Below are positions 13,660-23,576 of a stretch of 43,767 bases of DNA, in pieces. Within the stretch, counting starts at the first letter, position 1. Each line of letters starts with the position of its first letter. The stretch is from a virus. Location: IMG/VR virus record IMGVR_UViG_3300017773_000028, positions 1 to 43,767 of that record; one strand, 5' to 3'. A program made the position numbers and the translations under genes. Under the pieces are notes generated by a model that had not been told where the DNA came from, ran no database searches, and saw only the letters and a program-made list of their open reading frames with translations.

Positions 13660-16600
13660 TATAAATCAAAATCTAAATCCAAGTCTAAATCATCTAAGCC
13701 CATATCTAAATCCAAATCGTCTATTTCTAAATCTATACCCAGATCTTTAAGAGCTTCTTTGCTTCTTTGCTCTTGTTCGACTCTTCTTTTTATCTCTTCT
13801 TTTGTTGGCGGTTTTTTGCCATACATGTCTTTTAGTATAATTCTTCGTATGTCTTTGTAGAACGGTAGCAGTCCTAAGTTACCCATAACTTCAATAGTCA
13901 TTCTGTTTGTTAGCTCTTCTTCAGCTCGTTTTTTAGATTCTTCTTTTCCAAATGTTGCTCTTGACGCCAACTCTCCTGTGCGCAAAAGTGTTTTGGATAC
14001 TGGACCATAAGGCCCTGCAAAAACACGCAGCAGTGTTTTTAAATTAAGACCGTAAGAATCTTTTAGATCAGCTTTTCCAAGCTGGTTAAATATTAAAGCG
14101 TGCTTATACGGGTCATACTCTTCATCATTTCTTAAATCTCCAAGATAAGGCTCATTGAGTCCGTGCTCTAATAGGAAGTTTACAGGTAGCGCAGGTATGT
14201 TTCCTAAGTTTCTTCTTACTCCTAAGCTTAACATGGATCCAATCATTTGTCGAGCTAATAAGCTTGCAAAATCTTCTTCGCTGCCATCATCTTCGATGCC
14301 GAATAACTCTTCATCCATCAACTGTGTAAGCGCAGTGTAACCTACCATATACATAGTCATTCTCATTGTTACAGCTGTTAATAAGCCAGCCGCTTCTTTT
14401 TTACTAAGGTCTCCGCTTTTGTAAAGCGCATTTACCGCATGCTTAGCGGTTCCAAATTCAAATAATTGAAACCTTAACATAAATCTATTTGCTTGCTTAT
14501 AAACTCTTTGCAACACTCCGTCTGAAGGTTTGATTAGGTTTTTACCTATAGCGTCAAAAGGATTTGTTGAAGAGGCTATTGTTGTTCCGTATGTGTCCGC
14601 CGCCTTTGTGGCTATTGCTACCGCGGCTTTGTATTTAGGGTTGTTGTATTTAGATTTACCCTGTGAAAAAAGTTCTATTTCTTTTGGCGTTAAATCTGCA
14701 ATACTTTCTTTATTTATACTTTTAACCGCCTTTACAAACGCTTGATTAAAAGCACCGAACCACATTGGTCTTGTAATAGCTTGATCACCATAAGACAATA
14801 GTCGTGCAGATAACTTATCTATACTTTTTGCTGTTTGCTTAAGACCTGTGTATTTTAATATTTGTAGTGCCTTATCTGCGACTTCATTTCTTGCGGAAGC
14901 ATTATCTTGATCTGGCCTTATAAACTCATTTAGATCTGCCATCTTCCCACCAAGCTCATCAATATTGTATAGTTTTTGTGCAAGACTTGAATTTGCTTTG
15001 TTCATGAAATTAAGCCCAATCTCTATTCTGTTAGGATTTGTAAGTGTAATACCTGCGTAATTTCCAAACGCGTTCAAGGCGAGCTTAGGATTCTTAATAG
15101 CCATAATTAAGTTTGTGCCCATTTCAACTAAAGTCCTTGGAGCTGATGCTAATGTTTGATAATAACCGAGTCTTGCGACTGGTCCACCAATCTTATCAAG
15201 AATAGTCATATCGCTAAAAGACTTTTGGAAAACAGTTTGTAACCTGTTTTTAACCGCATCATCTAACGCTTCAACCACATCAACAGCTGTTTGGTTGTCG
15301 GTTTCTTTCATCTTCTTTTTAAGGCTGTTTATTGTTTTTCTTACAGTTCGCACTTCTCTGGTCATGTAGTAGTCCAGATTAGTTTCTTGTACACCCCTTC
15401 TTGCTGAGTATGAAGGATCTAAACTTATTGGTTTTGCTCCCGGTGTTCTTTCAACTATCGTATTAGATTTGGTTGAAGGGAGTTCTGTAAACCTATTTTG
15501 TTTTCTTAATAGGTCTGATTGTTTACCATCTACATCTAATACTGCATGATGCGTATAATCATTTAGTAGATTAATTTGATTTCCGTGTAGTGATCCTGAA
15601 ATGTAAACAGCTTTATTAGCTAAGCTTTTATTAACATCGCTTATTTGATTTATATATCTTTTTTCAGCACGAGTTAAGCTGTTTTCTAATTTTTGAAAAT
15701 CGACCTTACCGTCTGTAGAATAATCACTTAATATTTTCCGAGCTATTTTTTTTGTGGCAGGGTCTAAAACATTTTTATTATCTATAGTAGCTTTGAAAAA
15801 CTTATAACCAGACTCCGCTAACGAATTTGGTTTACCATCCACAATGTTTCCAAGATGTTCTCTCTCAAGCATAAATAACTGAGCTTTAATTTTCGACTCA
15901 ACAACTTTATTTTTTCTCTTTGTAATACCCAGCTTTCTTCTAACAGTTCCAACATCTGCCTCTAACATAGCGTCAGCTTCATCAATTTTTTTATACTCTA
16001 AATTAGTTTCAGTATTATATTTTGAATAAGCTCTACCGATTGCCCCGACAGTGTTGTTATAAATTGCTTTACTATTGAAGTTCCCTAAAACATCATCAAT
16101 AAAAAATGTAGACTGCGACTCAATTTTATCCAGCAAGTAGTTGCCTTTTTTCTTTAGAGCTTGTTTTATAGTAGATCCATAGTTAGCCATTCGAGAAAGT
16201 ATATTATCCTTTTTAGCGTTAGCGAAAACTTTCTTTCCGTTTTTCTTTTTTAAGTTTTCAAGAGTTCTAAGCCTTTTGTTTTTATCTACCTCAGTAAGAA
16301 TGTCTGTAACGTCTTTTACTAAAATACCATTCTTAATTTGTTCAATGCCTGTTCTTAGTTTTTCTACCAAACTATAATCTTTAGTGCCGTCTTTTTTTGT
16401 TTCTACTAAATCTTTGATGTCTTGTGAAGTAAGTTTTTGTAAATCTCTGGCGTCTTGTTTTTGCGCTTCATCTTGTAATTGATTTATTTCTTTATCTCTA
16501 ATTACATCATCTTTAATTTCCTTAACTGCTTTTGAAAGATTGTAGTCTTTTTGTTCTGACATTTGTGGAGCTGCTTGTATGTCAGCTTCGGCGTCTTTAT

Positions 16601-19600
16601 AAGCTTCGTTTAATATATCTTCCGCTATAGAAACATTTTCTTTCAAAGTATTAGTTAGTTTTACCTGAGTCTTAGCGGTTCCAAATTGATCTACCAAATC
16701 TATGTACGCATCTATCTTGCTATCAGGTATCGCAAACGGACTGATGCTAAATAAATTTTTAAGTATAACTTTTGAAGCGTTTGGTATAGCTCCAGTTTTC
16801 TTACCACCAACCTGAGTTTTAGCTTTTTTGGCTTTTACTTTTGCTCTTTGTAGTTTTTCAAGAGTAGCTGCTTTGGTAAAAACTCTATCTACGTATTTCA
16901 AATAACTATCGACAGCTTTATCGTTATTGTATCTAAGCTTAGGCAGTCTGTCTAAAATTGCATTAGATTGAGTTGAAGATATTTTCTTTGCTTTTCTTAA
17001 CGACTTAACTTTAGCTGTTATGGTGCTTAAAAATTTCTGATAAGCTTTGACAGATTCTCTCGCTGCTTTTGCTTCAAGTTTAATTTGATCTTTAAGAGCC
17101 ACTCTTTCATTTACTACAATTTTCTTATCGGTAGGTTTGGTTTGAGCTTGCTGGTCTATAGCAGCTAATCTTGGATTATTTTTTTGAGCAAGCTTAAATG
17201 CTTTTGTTACTGAAGCTCGTGTTGGTGATTTTAAACCAAACTCAGTAGTTAAATCTCTTATTAGTTGATCAAACTGTACATCATTAAGTTGTTCTGCTAA
17301 CTTAGTTTGACTTGCGTATTCTATAACCGCATCAAAAATTTGTTTTTTTCGAGTCGCAGGATTCATTTTCTTTGGCCTACGAGATTCTATTTTCTGTTTG
17401 ATTTCTCTTGCTATATTTCTAACACGATTTTCATCAGCTGTAACTTCCGCTTCTGCAGCAGGAGGTTTTATAAATTCATTAGGAGTTACTCCTCTGTTTT
17501 TTGCCGCCAGGTTTATTTGATTCGTAACTTTTCTAAACAGATTAGTTCCCTCTTTTTCTGTAGCGATAAGCTCAGATCGTAAGGATGTTAAAACTTCTTG
17601 TGGAGTTTGAGAGGCGTCAACACTAATATCAAGATCAGCAGCTTGATCTACAAGATCGTCTACCGCTACTTTCTCTTGCGCTTGCGCCTCAGGAGTGAGC
17701 TCAACACTCTGGCTTTGGGCCTGACCCTCTGGGGTAGTGACCCCAACGGCGTCTCCTTCTCCCACTGCTTGGCTATCTTGGGTAGATTCTTGTACATCCA
17801 CCTGCGTTGCGCTTGACTTTTGAATGGCATCTGCTTTTTCGTTTATCTGTTGTTCAGTCGGTTCAATTATCCCGTCTGCTTTTAATTCATCTACTGCTAA
17901 TTTACGAACTTCTGCTGTACTTTGTTTAACCTCTTTAGGGGGTAGTCCTGCAGCTTCACGTTGTCTGTTAGACATACGCTCTAATACTTTAGGGTTTCTT
18001 ACTGTTTCAATATCTACATCTTCAGTAGTATTAACCTCACCTGCAGCAGCAGTTAAATATTCTTCATTAGACAGAGTATTGTCTTTAGAAATAACTTCAT
18101 CAGTGAAGGCAGTTCCATCCTTGTCCATGAGTCTTACTCGTCTACTACCATCAAGATTTGTGCTTATAGTAGCGTTTATTATTTCACCATCCATATCTAC
18201 GGTAAACTTCTGTTGTGATATGGGTATCTGAGAGTCTTGGAGTCTTTCTTTTGTTTTTTGCGTAGTTTTTTGAGAATCAACACGAGATTTTTCAGTTAGA
18301 GCATCAAGCTCTGCATTTATTTCTTTTATTCTAATCTTATTAGCTTTTAGATCTGGGTCTTGCATATTGCGAAGCTCCATTTCAAGCTCAATCATTTGCG
18401 CTCTATTTTCTCCCTGAACAAAATCAGGCAAGTCTAATCCAATTTGAGCTGCTTGTTTTTGGTCTTGCACAAACTGCTCTAATTGTGGGTCATTCTTAAT
18501 TTCAAATTGAGCGGTTCTTATATCGTTTAAATCCATGGTGGTTACCATGTTCAAGATCTCTTCTTTAGTCATTGGAGTTACAGTACCGGCTTTATTTTTT
18601 ACGCCGTACACAGGAAGCTTAAATACATTTAATCCTTTTTTGCCAATAGTAAAATCATAAACTTTACCCCTGGCGGACTTTACTTTTTTGTTTACAACTG
18701 CTGTTGCTTTGTCAACCTTTGCTTGAGCTTTTTCTCCACCAACCAATTCAACTACTGTTTTGCCAGTAACTGCTTGAGGCACTGTTACTAATGCAGATGT
18801 ATTTCCCACAATACCTTCTAATGCTATTTCAGAAGCATCCATTTCTTGACCCGCAACAACACGCCCTAAAGTTTCACCCAATGAGCCACCTAATCCTTCT
18901 ATACCTGCAGCCTTTAAAGCATTATTAGCTTTTTGGGCCCTGGTTAACATTTTACCGGCTTTGGCAATATTCTTTGCAGGTTTTAACACTAATTGACCAA
19001 CTGTTCCTCTGGCAATACCATCTATAATACCAATAGTTAAACCACGGCCAACTGATCTATTTCTTAAACTTTGTAATACCCCTGGTGTAGATAAAGCCTC
19101 AAGAACTCCCTCTTCATCAAACTCAAGACCTAATTTTTGAACCTCTTCTTTAAGAAGCTCTGTAAAAGTTAATCCTGTTTCTAATATAGCTGACGCGCCA
19201 CCAAACGTACCCGCTATGGCTCCGGCTGTACCTGTTACAGCTCCGGCTATGGCTGACCCTATAGGGGTTCCTATAGAACCCGCTACAGCTCCTACTCCGG
19301 CTGCTGCTGCTCCAGTTGCTGCTGCCCCTGCTCCTGCGCCTGCAGCCGCTGTTGGGTTTAACATTGAAGCTATGGATGATACTAATACCTGCGGTACAAT
19401 TTGACCTCGAGTCATAAATAATCCTTTGATAACACCCCAAGGTCCTTTACCAGCCTCTTCATATATTCTGTTGTATTCACGCATTTCATCGCTTACACCA
19501 ACCTGATCAGCTTCTCTGACAACACGTAGGTATTCTTGAAGAGTTTCCTCATCAACATCAGCTCCTTGCTTGAATAAAGCTAAAGCATCATCAAGCGTAG

Positions 19601-20099
19601 CTCCTTGTTTTAAACCTCCCGCTCCTGCTCTATATATATCTCCAAAAAAATCTGTTATAAAATTTTTACCCAGAGTTCTCTCAAGCCATGTGTCTTTTTC
19701 TCCAACTTGATAGTTCGAGCCATACCTTGCTCCTGTTATTCTTTCAGGAATAAATTCAGGATCATAAGCTTGTATAAAATCTTCAGCTGTTTCTAAAGTG
19801 CTTGTACCAGCAGCCGATGGAGATCCTTCTTGCCCCGGCTTTGAAGTGGATGCCGTATTTGAAGAATCGAATTGAGAACCATCTGGATTTTGGTTGGTAA
19901 AATCTTTTTTTTTTAAAGAAGGAAAAGCATCCGCAAGCTCTTGCGCATCTTCAACATATCCTGGCGGTATTAAAGGAAATAGAGCTTCAATACCCTGCTG
20001 CTCAATAATTTCCTGTAATTGAGAAACATCTTCTATTTCTGCTAAATTATCTCCAGTAATAAGTACATCTAATAATTCTTCGAGCTCGTTTTCATACAT
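13659..20099 (-). CDS. giant ejection/internal virion protein candidate, 2146 aa
   Basis: Third and largest of three proteins whose order and relative sizes mirror T7 gp14-gp15-gp16. Residues about 236-306 form a long Gly/Ala-rich hydrophobic region (AGAVTGTAGAIAGTFGG) able to enter membranes. Residues 500-1300 are Gln/Lys-rich helices, and another hydrophobic segment lies near 1915 (TMRMTMYMVGYTALTQLM). The C-terminus is an acidic Leu-Asp repeat (DLDLDMGLDDLDLDLDFDL). I see no clear lytic transglycosylase or protease motif. A role in crossing the host envelope or guiding DNA during ejection is inferred. Confidence 0.6.
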   Translation of the reverse strand: MYENELEELLDVLITGDNLAEIEDVSQLQEIIEQQGIEALFPLIPPGYVEDAQELADAFPSLKKKDFTNQNPDGSQFDSSNTASTSKPGQEGSPSAAGTSTLETAEDFIQAYDPEFIPERITGARYGSNYQVGEKDTWLERTLGKNFITDFFGDIYRAGAGGLKQGATLDDALALFKQGADVDEETLQEYLRVVREADQVGVSDEMREYNRIYEEAGKGPWGVIKGLFMTRGQIVPQVLVSSIASMLNPTAAAGAGAGAAATGAAAAGVGAVAGSIGTPIGSAIAGAVTGTAGAIAGTFGGASAILETGLTFTELLKEEVQKLGLEFDEEGVLEALSTPGVLQSLRNRSVGRGLTIGIIDGIARGTVGQLVLKPAKNIAKAGKMLTRAQKANNALKAAGIEGLGGSLGETLGRVVAGQEMDASEIALEGIVGNTSALVTVPQAVTGKTVVELVGGEKAQAKVDKATAVVNKKVKSARGKVYDFTIGKKGLNVFKLPVYGVKNKAGTVTPMTKEEILNMVTTMDLNDIRTAQFEIKNDPQLEQFVQDQKQAAQIGLDLPDFVQGENRAQMIELEMELRNMQDPDLKANKIRIKEINAELDALTEKSRVDSQKTTQKTKERLQDSQIPISQQKFTVDMDGEIINATISTNLDGSRRVRLMDKDGTAFTDEVISKDNTLSNEEYLTAAAGEVNTTEDVDIETVRNPKVLERMSNRQREAAGLPPKEVKQSTAEVRKLAVDELKADGIIEPTEQQINEKADAIQKSSATQVDVQESTQDSQAVGEGDAVGVTTPEGQAQSQSVELTPEAQAQEKVAVDDLVDQAADLDISVDASQTPQEVLTSLRSELIATEKEGTNLFRKVTNQINLAAKNRGVTPNEFIKPPAAEAEVTADENRVRNIAREIKQKIESRRPKKMNPATRKKQIFDAVIEYASQTKLAEQLNDVQFDQLIRDLTTEFGLKSPTRASVTKAFKLAQKNNPRLAAIDQQAQTKPTDKKIVVNERVALKDQIKLEAKAARESVKAYQKFLSTITAKVKSLRKAKKISSTQSNAILDRLPKLRYNNDKAVDSYLKYVDRVFTKAATLEKLQRAKVKAKKAKTQVGGKKTGAIPNASKVILKNLFSISPFAIPDSKIDAYIDLVDQFGTAKTQVKLTNTLKENVSIAEDILNEAYKDAEADIQAAPQMSEQKDYNLSKAVKEIKDDVIRDKEINQLQDEAQKQDARDLQKLTSQDIKDLVETKKDGTKDYSLVEKLRTGIEQIKNGILVKDVTDILTEVDKNKRLRTLENLKKKNGKKVFANAKKDNILSRMANYGSTIKQALKKKGNYLLDKIESQSTFFIDDVLGNFNSKAIYNNTVGAIGRAYSKYNTETNLEYKKIDEADAMLEADVGTVRRKLGITKRKNKVVESKIKAQLFMLEREHLGNIVDGKPNSLAESGYKFFKATIDNKNVLDPATKKIARKILSDYSTDGKVDFQKLENSLTRAEKRYINQISDVNKSLANKAVYISGSLHGNQINLLNDYTHHAVLDVDGKQSDLLRKQNRFTELPSTKSNTIVERTPGAKPISLDPSYSARRGVQETNLDYYMTREVRTVRKTINSLKKKMKETDNQTAVDVVEALDDAVKNRLQTVFQKSFSDMTILDKIGGPVARLGYYQTLASAPRTLVEMGTNLIMAIKNPKLALNAFGNYAGITLTNPNRIEIGLNFMNKANSSLAQKLYNIDELGGKMADLNEFIRPDQDNASARNEVADKALQILKYTGLKQTAKSIDKLSARLLSYGDQAITRPMWFGAFNQAFVKAVKSINKESIADLTPKEIELFSQGKSKYNNPKYKAAVAIATKAADTYGTTIASSTNPFDAIGKNLIKPSDGVLQRVYKQANRFMLRFQLFEFGTAKHAVNALYKSGDLSKKEAAGLLTAVTMRMTMYMVGYTALTQLMDEELFGIEDDGSEEDFASLLARQMIGSMLSLGVRRNLGNIPALPVNFLLEHGLNEPYLGDLRNDEEYDPYKHALIFNQLGKADLKDSYGLNLKTLLRVFAGPYGPVSKTLLRTGELASRATFGKEESKKRAEEELTNRMTIEVMGNLGLLPFYKDIRRIILKDMYGKKPPTKEEIKRRVEQEQRSKEALKDLGIDLEIDDLDLDMGLDDLDLDLDFDL
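13662..13735 (-). repeat. hexamer-like repeat encoding a Leu-Asp tail
   Basis: Plus-strand units of the form AAATCHA (AAATCAA, AAATCTA, AAATCCA, AAATCGT) recur and encode alternating Leu and Asp at the end of the giant protein. It looks like an expandable coding microsatellite. Confidence 0.6.
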
Positions 20100-20117
20100 A
20101 GTAAATCAAATTATTAG

Positions 20118-22145
20118 TTAATTAGTTCGTAGCCAGTTTAAATAATCAGCTCTTGATGTCAATCCATTTGGGTTTTTATTCGTATCAGTAAGCCAGTCTG
20201 AGTATTTTAATTGTGTATCAAAACCTTGTCTTGTACGCTTCTTATTCATTTCTTTAATCCCCTTCTCTATCGTGTCTTCTATTTTATTGTAAATATAATC
20301 AGTATCTCTACTGCTATCGAAGTCCATGGTTGTCGATACTCCTCCAAATGAAAATGTAACTGTATTTTCATCATCGTCCATGGATAATGAGGTTAAAGGG
20401 CTCGGATACCCCATAGACTCGTTAGCCTCCATTAACTCAGTAGGAATCATCGCGCCTATTACATCTCTAATTCCGTTCTCAATAACTCCCATCCTGACAG
20501 TAGTGGTACCTCCCATCGCGTTCATTATTTTATCTTCAATGTAACGTTTTGGATCTTTGTTGTCAAGCTTGGCTGAAGCCCCTCTTTCGATAAGCGCGTT
20601 ATTAATAGGAGTTTGTGTAACTCTATAAGTTAAATCATCTTCCCTAACTTCTCCAAACTGAATGTCTTCAGCATCAATATACCCTTTAAGTTTTTTCTTA
20701 GTTAGGTTTTTACCAGCTACAATTCTATTAAACAAACTCAAAGCATCTTCTGATACAGCTCTTTGTGATCTTTGATCTTGATCATCTACTTCGAATCTTT
20801 GAACTTCGTACTCCTCACCCTTCATTGGTTTTATTCTAATAGTATTTTTGGTAACAATTATACCACGTATTCCTTTTTCTTTTAAATCTTCAGGGCTCAA
20901 GCTACTGTTGAAGTCAGCTATTAAATCTCTTGCTTCATTGTTAGCCGCTGTTAGGTCTCCTGTAAGCAAGGTGTTAATTTGTTCTAAGTAGCTTAAGTTT
21001 TCTTCTTTCTCTTCTTCCTCCTTTTTCCTTTCTCTATCGCCTACAGGATCTCTTGGAGCATCAGTGCCTGCAAATCCTTTTTGTCTTTTAAGCTCTCTAT
21101 CTAACTGAGAATTAATTTCGTTTTCAATTATCTGTAAAGCCTCTTCTTTTTGATCGTTAGAAAGATTGTATACTGGCTCTCCATTTTCCATACCTACATA
21201 AATATCGGCTCCGCCACTTGTGCCTTCTTCAAATTTAAAATCAGCACGCCCGGCTTTGTTTAATATTTCCGCTAAAGCTTGGTCTGAGTTTCCAATACCT
21301 TCAGCCTCAGCTCTTAAGAAATCTTCGAATGTCATTTTCGATCCGTCATTGTTTGTCATTCCTGGCACTTCATCAAAAAGCTGTCTAAAATCTGTAATCT
21401 CCTTTAAATCTACCCCGTCTACTCTCAAGGATTCTCTTGCGTTAAGAGTAGATTTAATTACACTTGCTGTGTTTTTTACCACTTGATTCTGAACTACGTC
21501 AGTTAAAACAATAGCGTCTTGCTGGTATCGAGAAAAATTAAGAAGGTTCTGAGGTGTAAAAAAATTAGCCTGGTTGTCACTATAATTAGGTACTACAAAT
21601 TCTCCTTCATCGTTTTTTACCAAGTCTACCATTACCAGTTCACCTGATAAAGGATCAGACATAAGTTTTTTATTAGTCATGTTTCCGAACTTGAAAGCGC
21701 TCATTCTCATTGCTTCCTCTATACCTGCAGCCTCACCAGAATTAACTCTGTCTAAAGCAGCTTGATATTCATTGTTGTAGCCTTTAGCCCACGTAGAAAG
21801 ATTAGTGTAACCGTCCTTTTGTTTTTGCATCATCATCGCAAAGTCTTTAGGAGACAGGAGCCCTCTTTTTACCATATCATACGCCTCAGCTAAAGTTTCT
21901 TTTGACGCGGCTGAGCCATCAATCAGGACAGTGTTCATGTTTGTAGACGCTCCTAACTCAACCTCCGACAACGCCTGCATAGCTGCAGCAGTATCGTCTT
22001 CAATTTTCTGTCTTCGCGCCAGCCTGTCTTTGGATATATCTGATAATGTTTTGGCTGTGCCAGCCGCAACTGTTCCCCAATCAATAGCTGGTCCAGCTAT
22101 CTCTCTACCGTCGTATAATGAATACTTATTCGTTTCTTCCGCCAT
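20118..22145 (-). CDS. internal virion protein candidate (gp15-like position), 675 aa
   Basis: No domain is recognised directly. The protein is acidic and largely helical, with a charged stretch DRERKKEEEEKEENLSYLEQ near 370-390 and no signal peptide. It lies between a 288-residue gp14-like protein and the 2146-residue giant protein, which is the position and approximate size of T7 gp15 (747 residues). It is therefore a candidate middle component of the ejected core, likely periplasm-spanning after ejection. This assignment rests on synteny, not similarity. Confidence 0.5.
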   Translation of the reverse strand: MAEETNKYSLYDGREIAGPAIDWGTVAAGTAKTLSDISKDRLARRQKIEDDTAAAMQALSEVELGASTNMNTVLIDGSAASKETLAEAYDMVKRGLLSPKDFAMMMQKQKDGYTNLSTWAKGYNNEYQAALDRVNSGEAAGIEEAMRMSAFKFGNMTNKKLMSDPLSGELVMVDLVKNDEGEFVVPNYSDNQANFFTPQNLLNFSRYQQDAIVLTDVVQNQVVKNTASVIKSTLNARESLRVDGVDLKEITDFRQLFDEVPGMTNNDGSKMTFEDFLRAEAEGIGNSDQALAEILNKAGRADFKFEEGTSGGADIYVGMENGEPVYNLSNDQKEEALQIIENEINSQLDRELKRQKGFAGTDAPRDPVGDRERKKEEEEKEENLSYLEQINTLLTGDLTAANNEARDLIADFNSSLSPEDLKEKGIRGIIVTKNTIRIKPMKGEEYEVQRFEVDDQDQRSQRAVSEDALSLFNRIVAGKNLTKKKLKGYIDAEDIQFGEVREDDLTYRVTQTPINNALIERGASAKLDNKDPKRYIEDKIMNAMGGTTTVRMGVIENGIRDVIGAMIPTELMEANESMGYPSPLTSLSMDDDENTVTFSFGGVSTTMDFDSSRDTDYIYNKIEDTIEKGIKEMNKKRTRQGFDTQLKYSDWLTDTNKNPNGLTSRADYLNWLRTN

Positions 22146-22153
22146 ATTGTATT

Positions 22154-23020
22154 TTATTGTGGATTAAAAAATAAAGCAAAATCATCACTATCAAAACCAC
22201 CTACGTTGCCGCTTGGGAACTTATATTGCCCCTTTCCTAAGGCTTTTATGTCTTGACGGCTTAAGTTCTGTTGTTTTAATAAATTTGTTGCTTGAGCTCT
22301 GGATAGAGGGTTATATAGTTGACCTCCTTTATCATCCATCATAAACATTTGAGACCCTGAAACATTCGGATCATAGTCTGGATTTTTTCTTTTTTGTACT
22401 CCGCTAAAATCAACACCCGCATCTTCTGCTCCTACATAAGCTTTACCAGCCAACCTATCTGCTTTTGATGTTCCAAACAATGGGGCTATATCATTAGCTG
22501 CAGATAACATGCTTCCAGCGGCTGTTATTGCTCCTTGAATACCTTGAGCTTCTTGCTGACCATATTGTTGTTGCATCGCCGCCATATCTTTAGCTTGCGC
22601 CATATCAATGTCGATAAGCTGTTGCTTCATGTTTTCTTTTGCGTCAGCTTTCATTTTTGCATTTTCATATAATGCGTCTTGCATACCAATACGTGTAGTC
22701 TCTTGCGCTTGATTAGTAGCGGCTTGAAGCCCGCCTAAACCTGCAGCTAAGTTACGCGAATCGCCTTCCTGTAGAGCTTGTATACCCTGCTGTTGTGATT
22801 GCATTTGCTGTCTGTATTGTTCTCCAAAAGCGTCAAGAGGAACATTTAATCCTGCATAAAAATCTTTTTCTGCTTTTTGAATTGCTTTGTTTCTAAATGC
22901 TTTTGCTTTCATTTCAGCCTCTTTACGCGCTCTTCTGGCTTTGGCTGCTTGGCCTAAAGACATTCCCATTCCTCCCGCGCTTAATGCTAATCCAGCTATA
23001 CCTAATCCTACTCCTGACAT
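22154..23020 (-). CDS. internal virion protein candidate (gp14-like), 288 aa
   Basis: Begins with a Gly/Ala/Leu hydrophobic segment (GLGIAGLALSAGGMGMSLGQ, residues 5-24), followed by a basic Ala-rich helix (KARRARKEAEMKAK) and then long Gln/Ala/Met-rich helices (QQMQSQQQGIQALQEGD). T7 gp14-type ejection proteins share this design and form the outer-membrane part of the ejection channel. The next two genes, of 675 and 2146 residues, fit the remaining core proteins. It overlaps the cupin gene upstream by 13 bases. Confidence 0.6.
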   Translation of the reverse strand: MSGVGLGIAGLALSAGGMGMSLGQAAKARRARKEAEMKAKAFRNKAIQKAEKDFYAGLNVPLDAFGEQYRQQMQSQQQGIQALQEGDSRNLAAGLGGLQAATNQAQETTRIGMQDALYENAKMKADAKENMKQQLIDIDMAQAKDMAAMQQQYGQQEAQGIQGAITAAGSMLSAANDIAPLFGTSKADRLAGKAYVGAEDAGVDFSGVQKRKNPDYDPNVSGSQMFMMDDKGGQLYNPLSRAQATNLLKQQNLSRQDIKALGKGQYKFPSGNVGGFDSDDFALFFNPQ

Positions 23021-23553
23021 AATAGTTTTTGTTTATTTATTATATGGGCTGGAAGCATTTCGTGATCATCAGTATACACGTCGGCTTCTGCCTCTTCAAA
23101 TGTTTTAGCGTCTGTTTTATATACACAGCACCAATTTGTGTCTTCGTGTATATATAAAACTCTCTGTGTTCCTATTTGAGTAAATATTAAATGCGGGGCT
23201 GTGACCGTCACAAGCTCTCCGCTATCTGTTAAATAAGACACCTTACCTTTTAATAAAAATGACGGGTGTTGCTGTCTGTGTATCATTGAAACAATAATAT
23301 GCCCCTTTGGCATAAACAACTCTCTGGTGTACAAGCCACCTTCAAGAGTTTGTTTTAGAGGATATGTTTCCTGCATTTCTTGACTATGCTTGGTACCACA
23401 TTTGTGGACAAGCGCCTCATCATAAAAACTTAGCTGTTGCTTGAAAGCGTTTATTCTTTCCCACAACATACCTCTATTGTGATTTACATGGTTTAGAATT
23501 TCTTCAGGCTTATATTCCTGGGTTATAAGAGAATCCTGCATATTACACGTCAT
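23008..23553 (-). CDS. cupin-like protein, 181 aa
   Basis: Residues 80-150 follow the small beta-barrel pattern of cupins: a strand with His (IIVSMIHRQQHPSFLLKGKV), a turn TDSGELVTVTAP and a second half IGTQRVLYIHEDTNWCCVYK. His residues and a Glu are present, but not the full HxH metal site, so metal binding is uncertain. Similar proteins occur in many phages among tail genes, with no firm role known to me. A TATCTTTG promoter element lies just upstream, so it may begin its own transcript with the ejection proteins. Confidence 0.6.
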   Translation of the reverse strand: MTCNMQDSLITQEYKPEEILNHVNHNRGMLWERINAFKQQLSFYDEALVHKCGTKHSQEMQETYPLKQTLEGGLYTRELFMPKGHIIVSMIHRQQHPSFLLKGKVSYLTDSGELVTVTAPHLIFTQIGTQRVLYIHEDTNWCCVYKTDAKTFEEAEADVYTDDHEMLPAHIINKQKLLCQE

Positions 23554-23560
23554 TTAATGA

Positions 23561-23568
23561 CAAAGATA
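23561..23568 (-). promoter_or_regulatory. leftward Bacteroidetes-type -7 element before the cupin gene
   Basis: The minus strand reads TATCTTTG, an exact TAnnTTTG match, in the 23-base gap directly before the gene starting at 23553. The same 8-mer occurs in two other leftward gaps. No clear -33 TTTG was found at 19-21 bp. Confidence 0.5.
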
Positions 23569-23576
23569 ATAAAAAT

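Noticed and set aside
17824-18231. Rightward 135-codon frame inside the giant gene
   Set aside because: Ser/Leu-rich shadow of the leftward gene; isolated on the wrong strand with no leader or promoter.
19150-19440. Leftward open frame rich in Ser, Arg and Gly opposite the Gly/Ala region
   Set aside because: It lies in an alternative frame of the giant protein where low-complexity codons keep other frames open; no start signal or homology.
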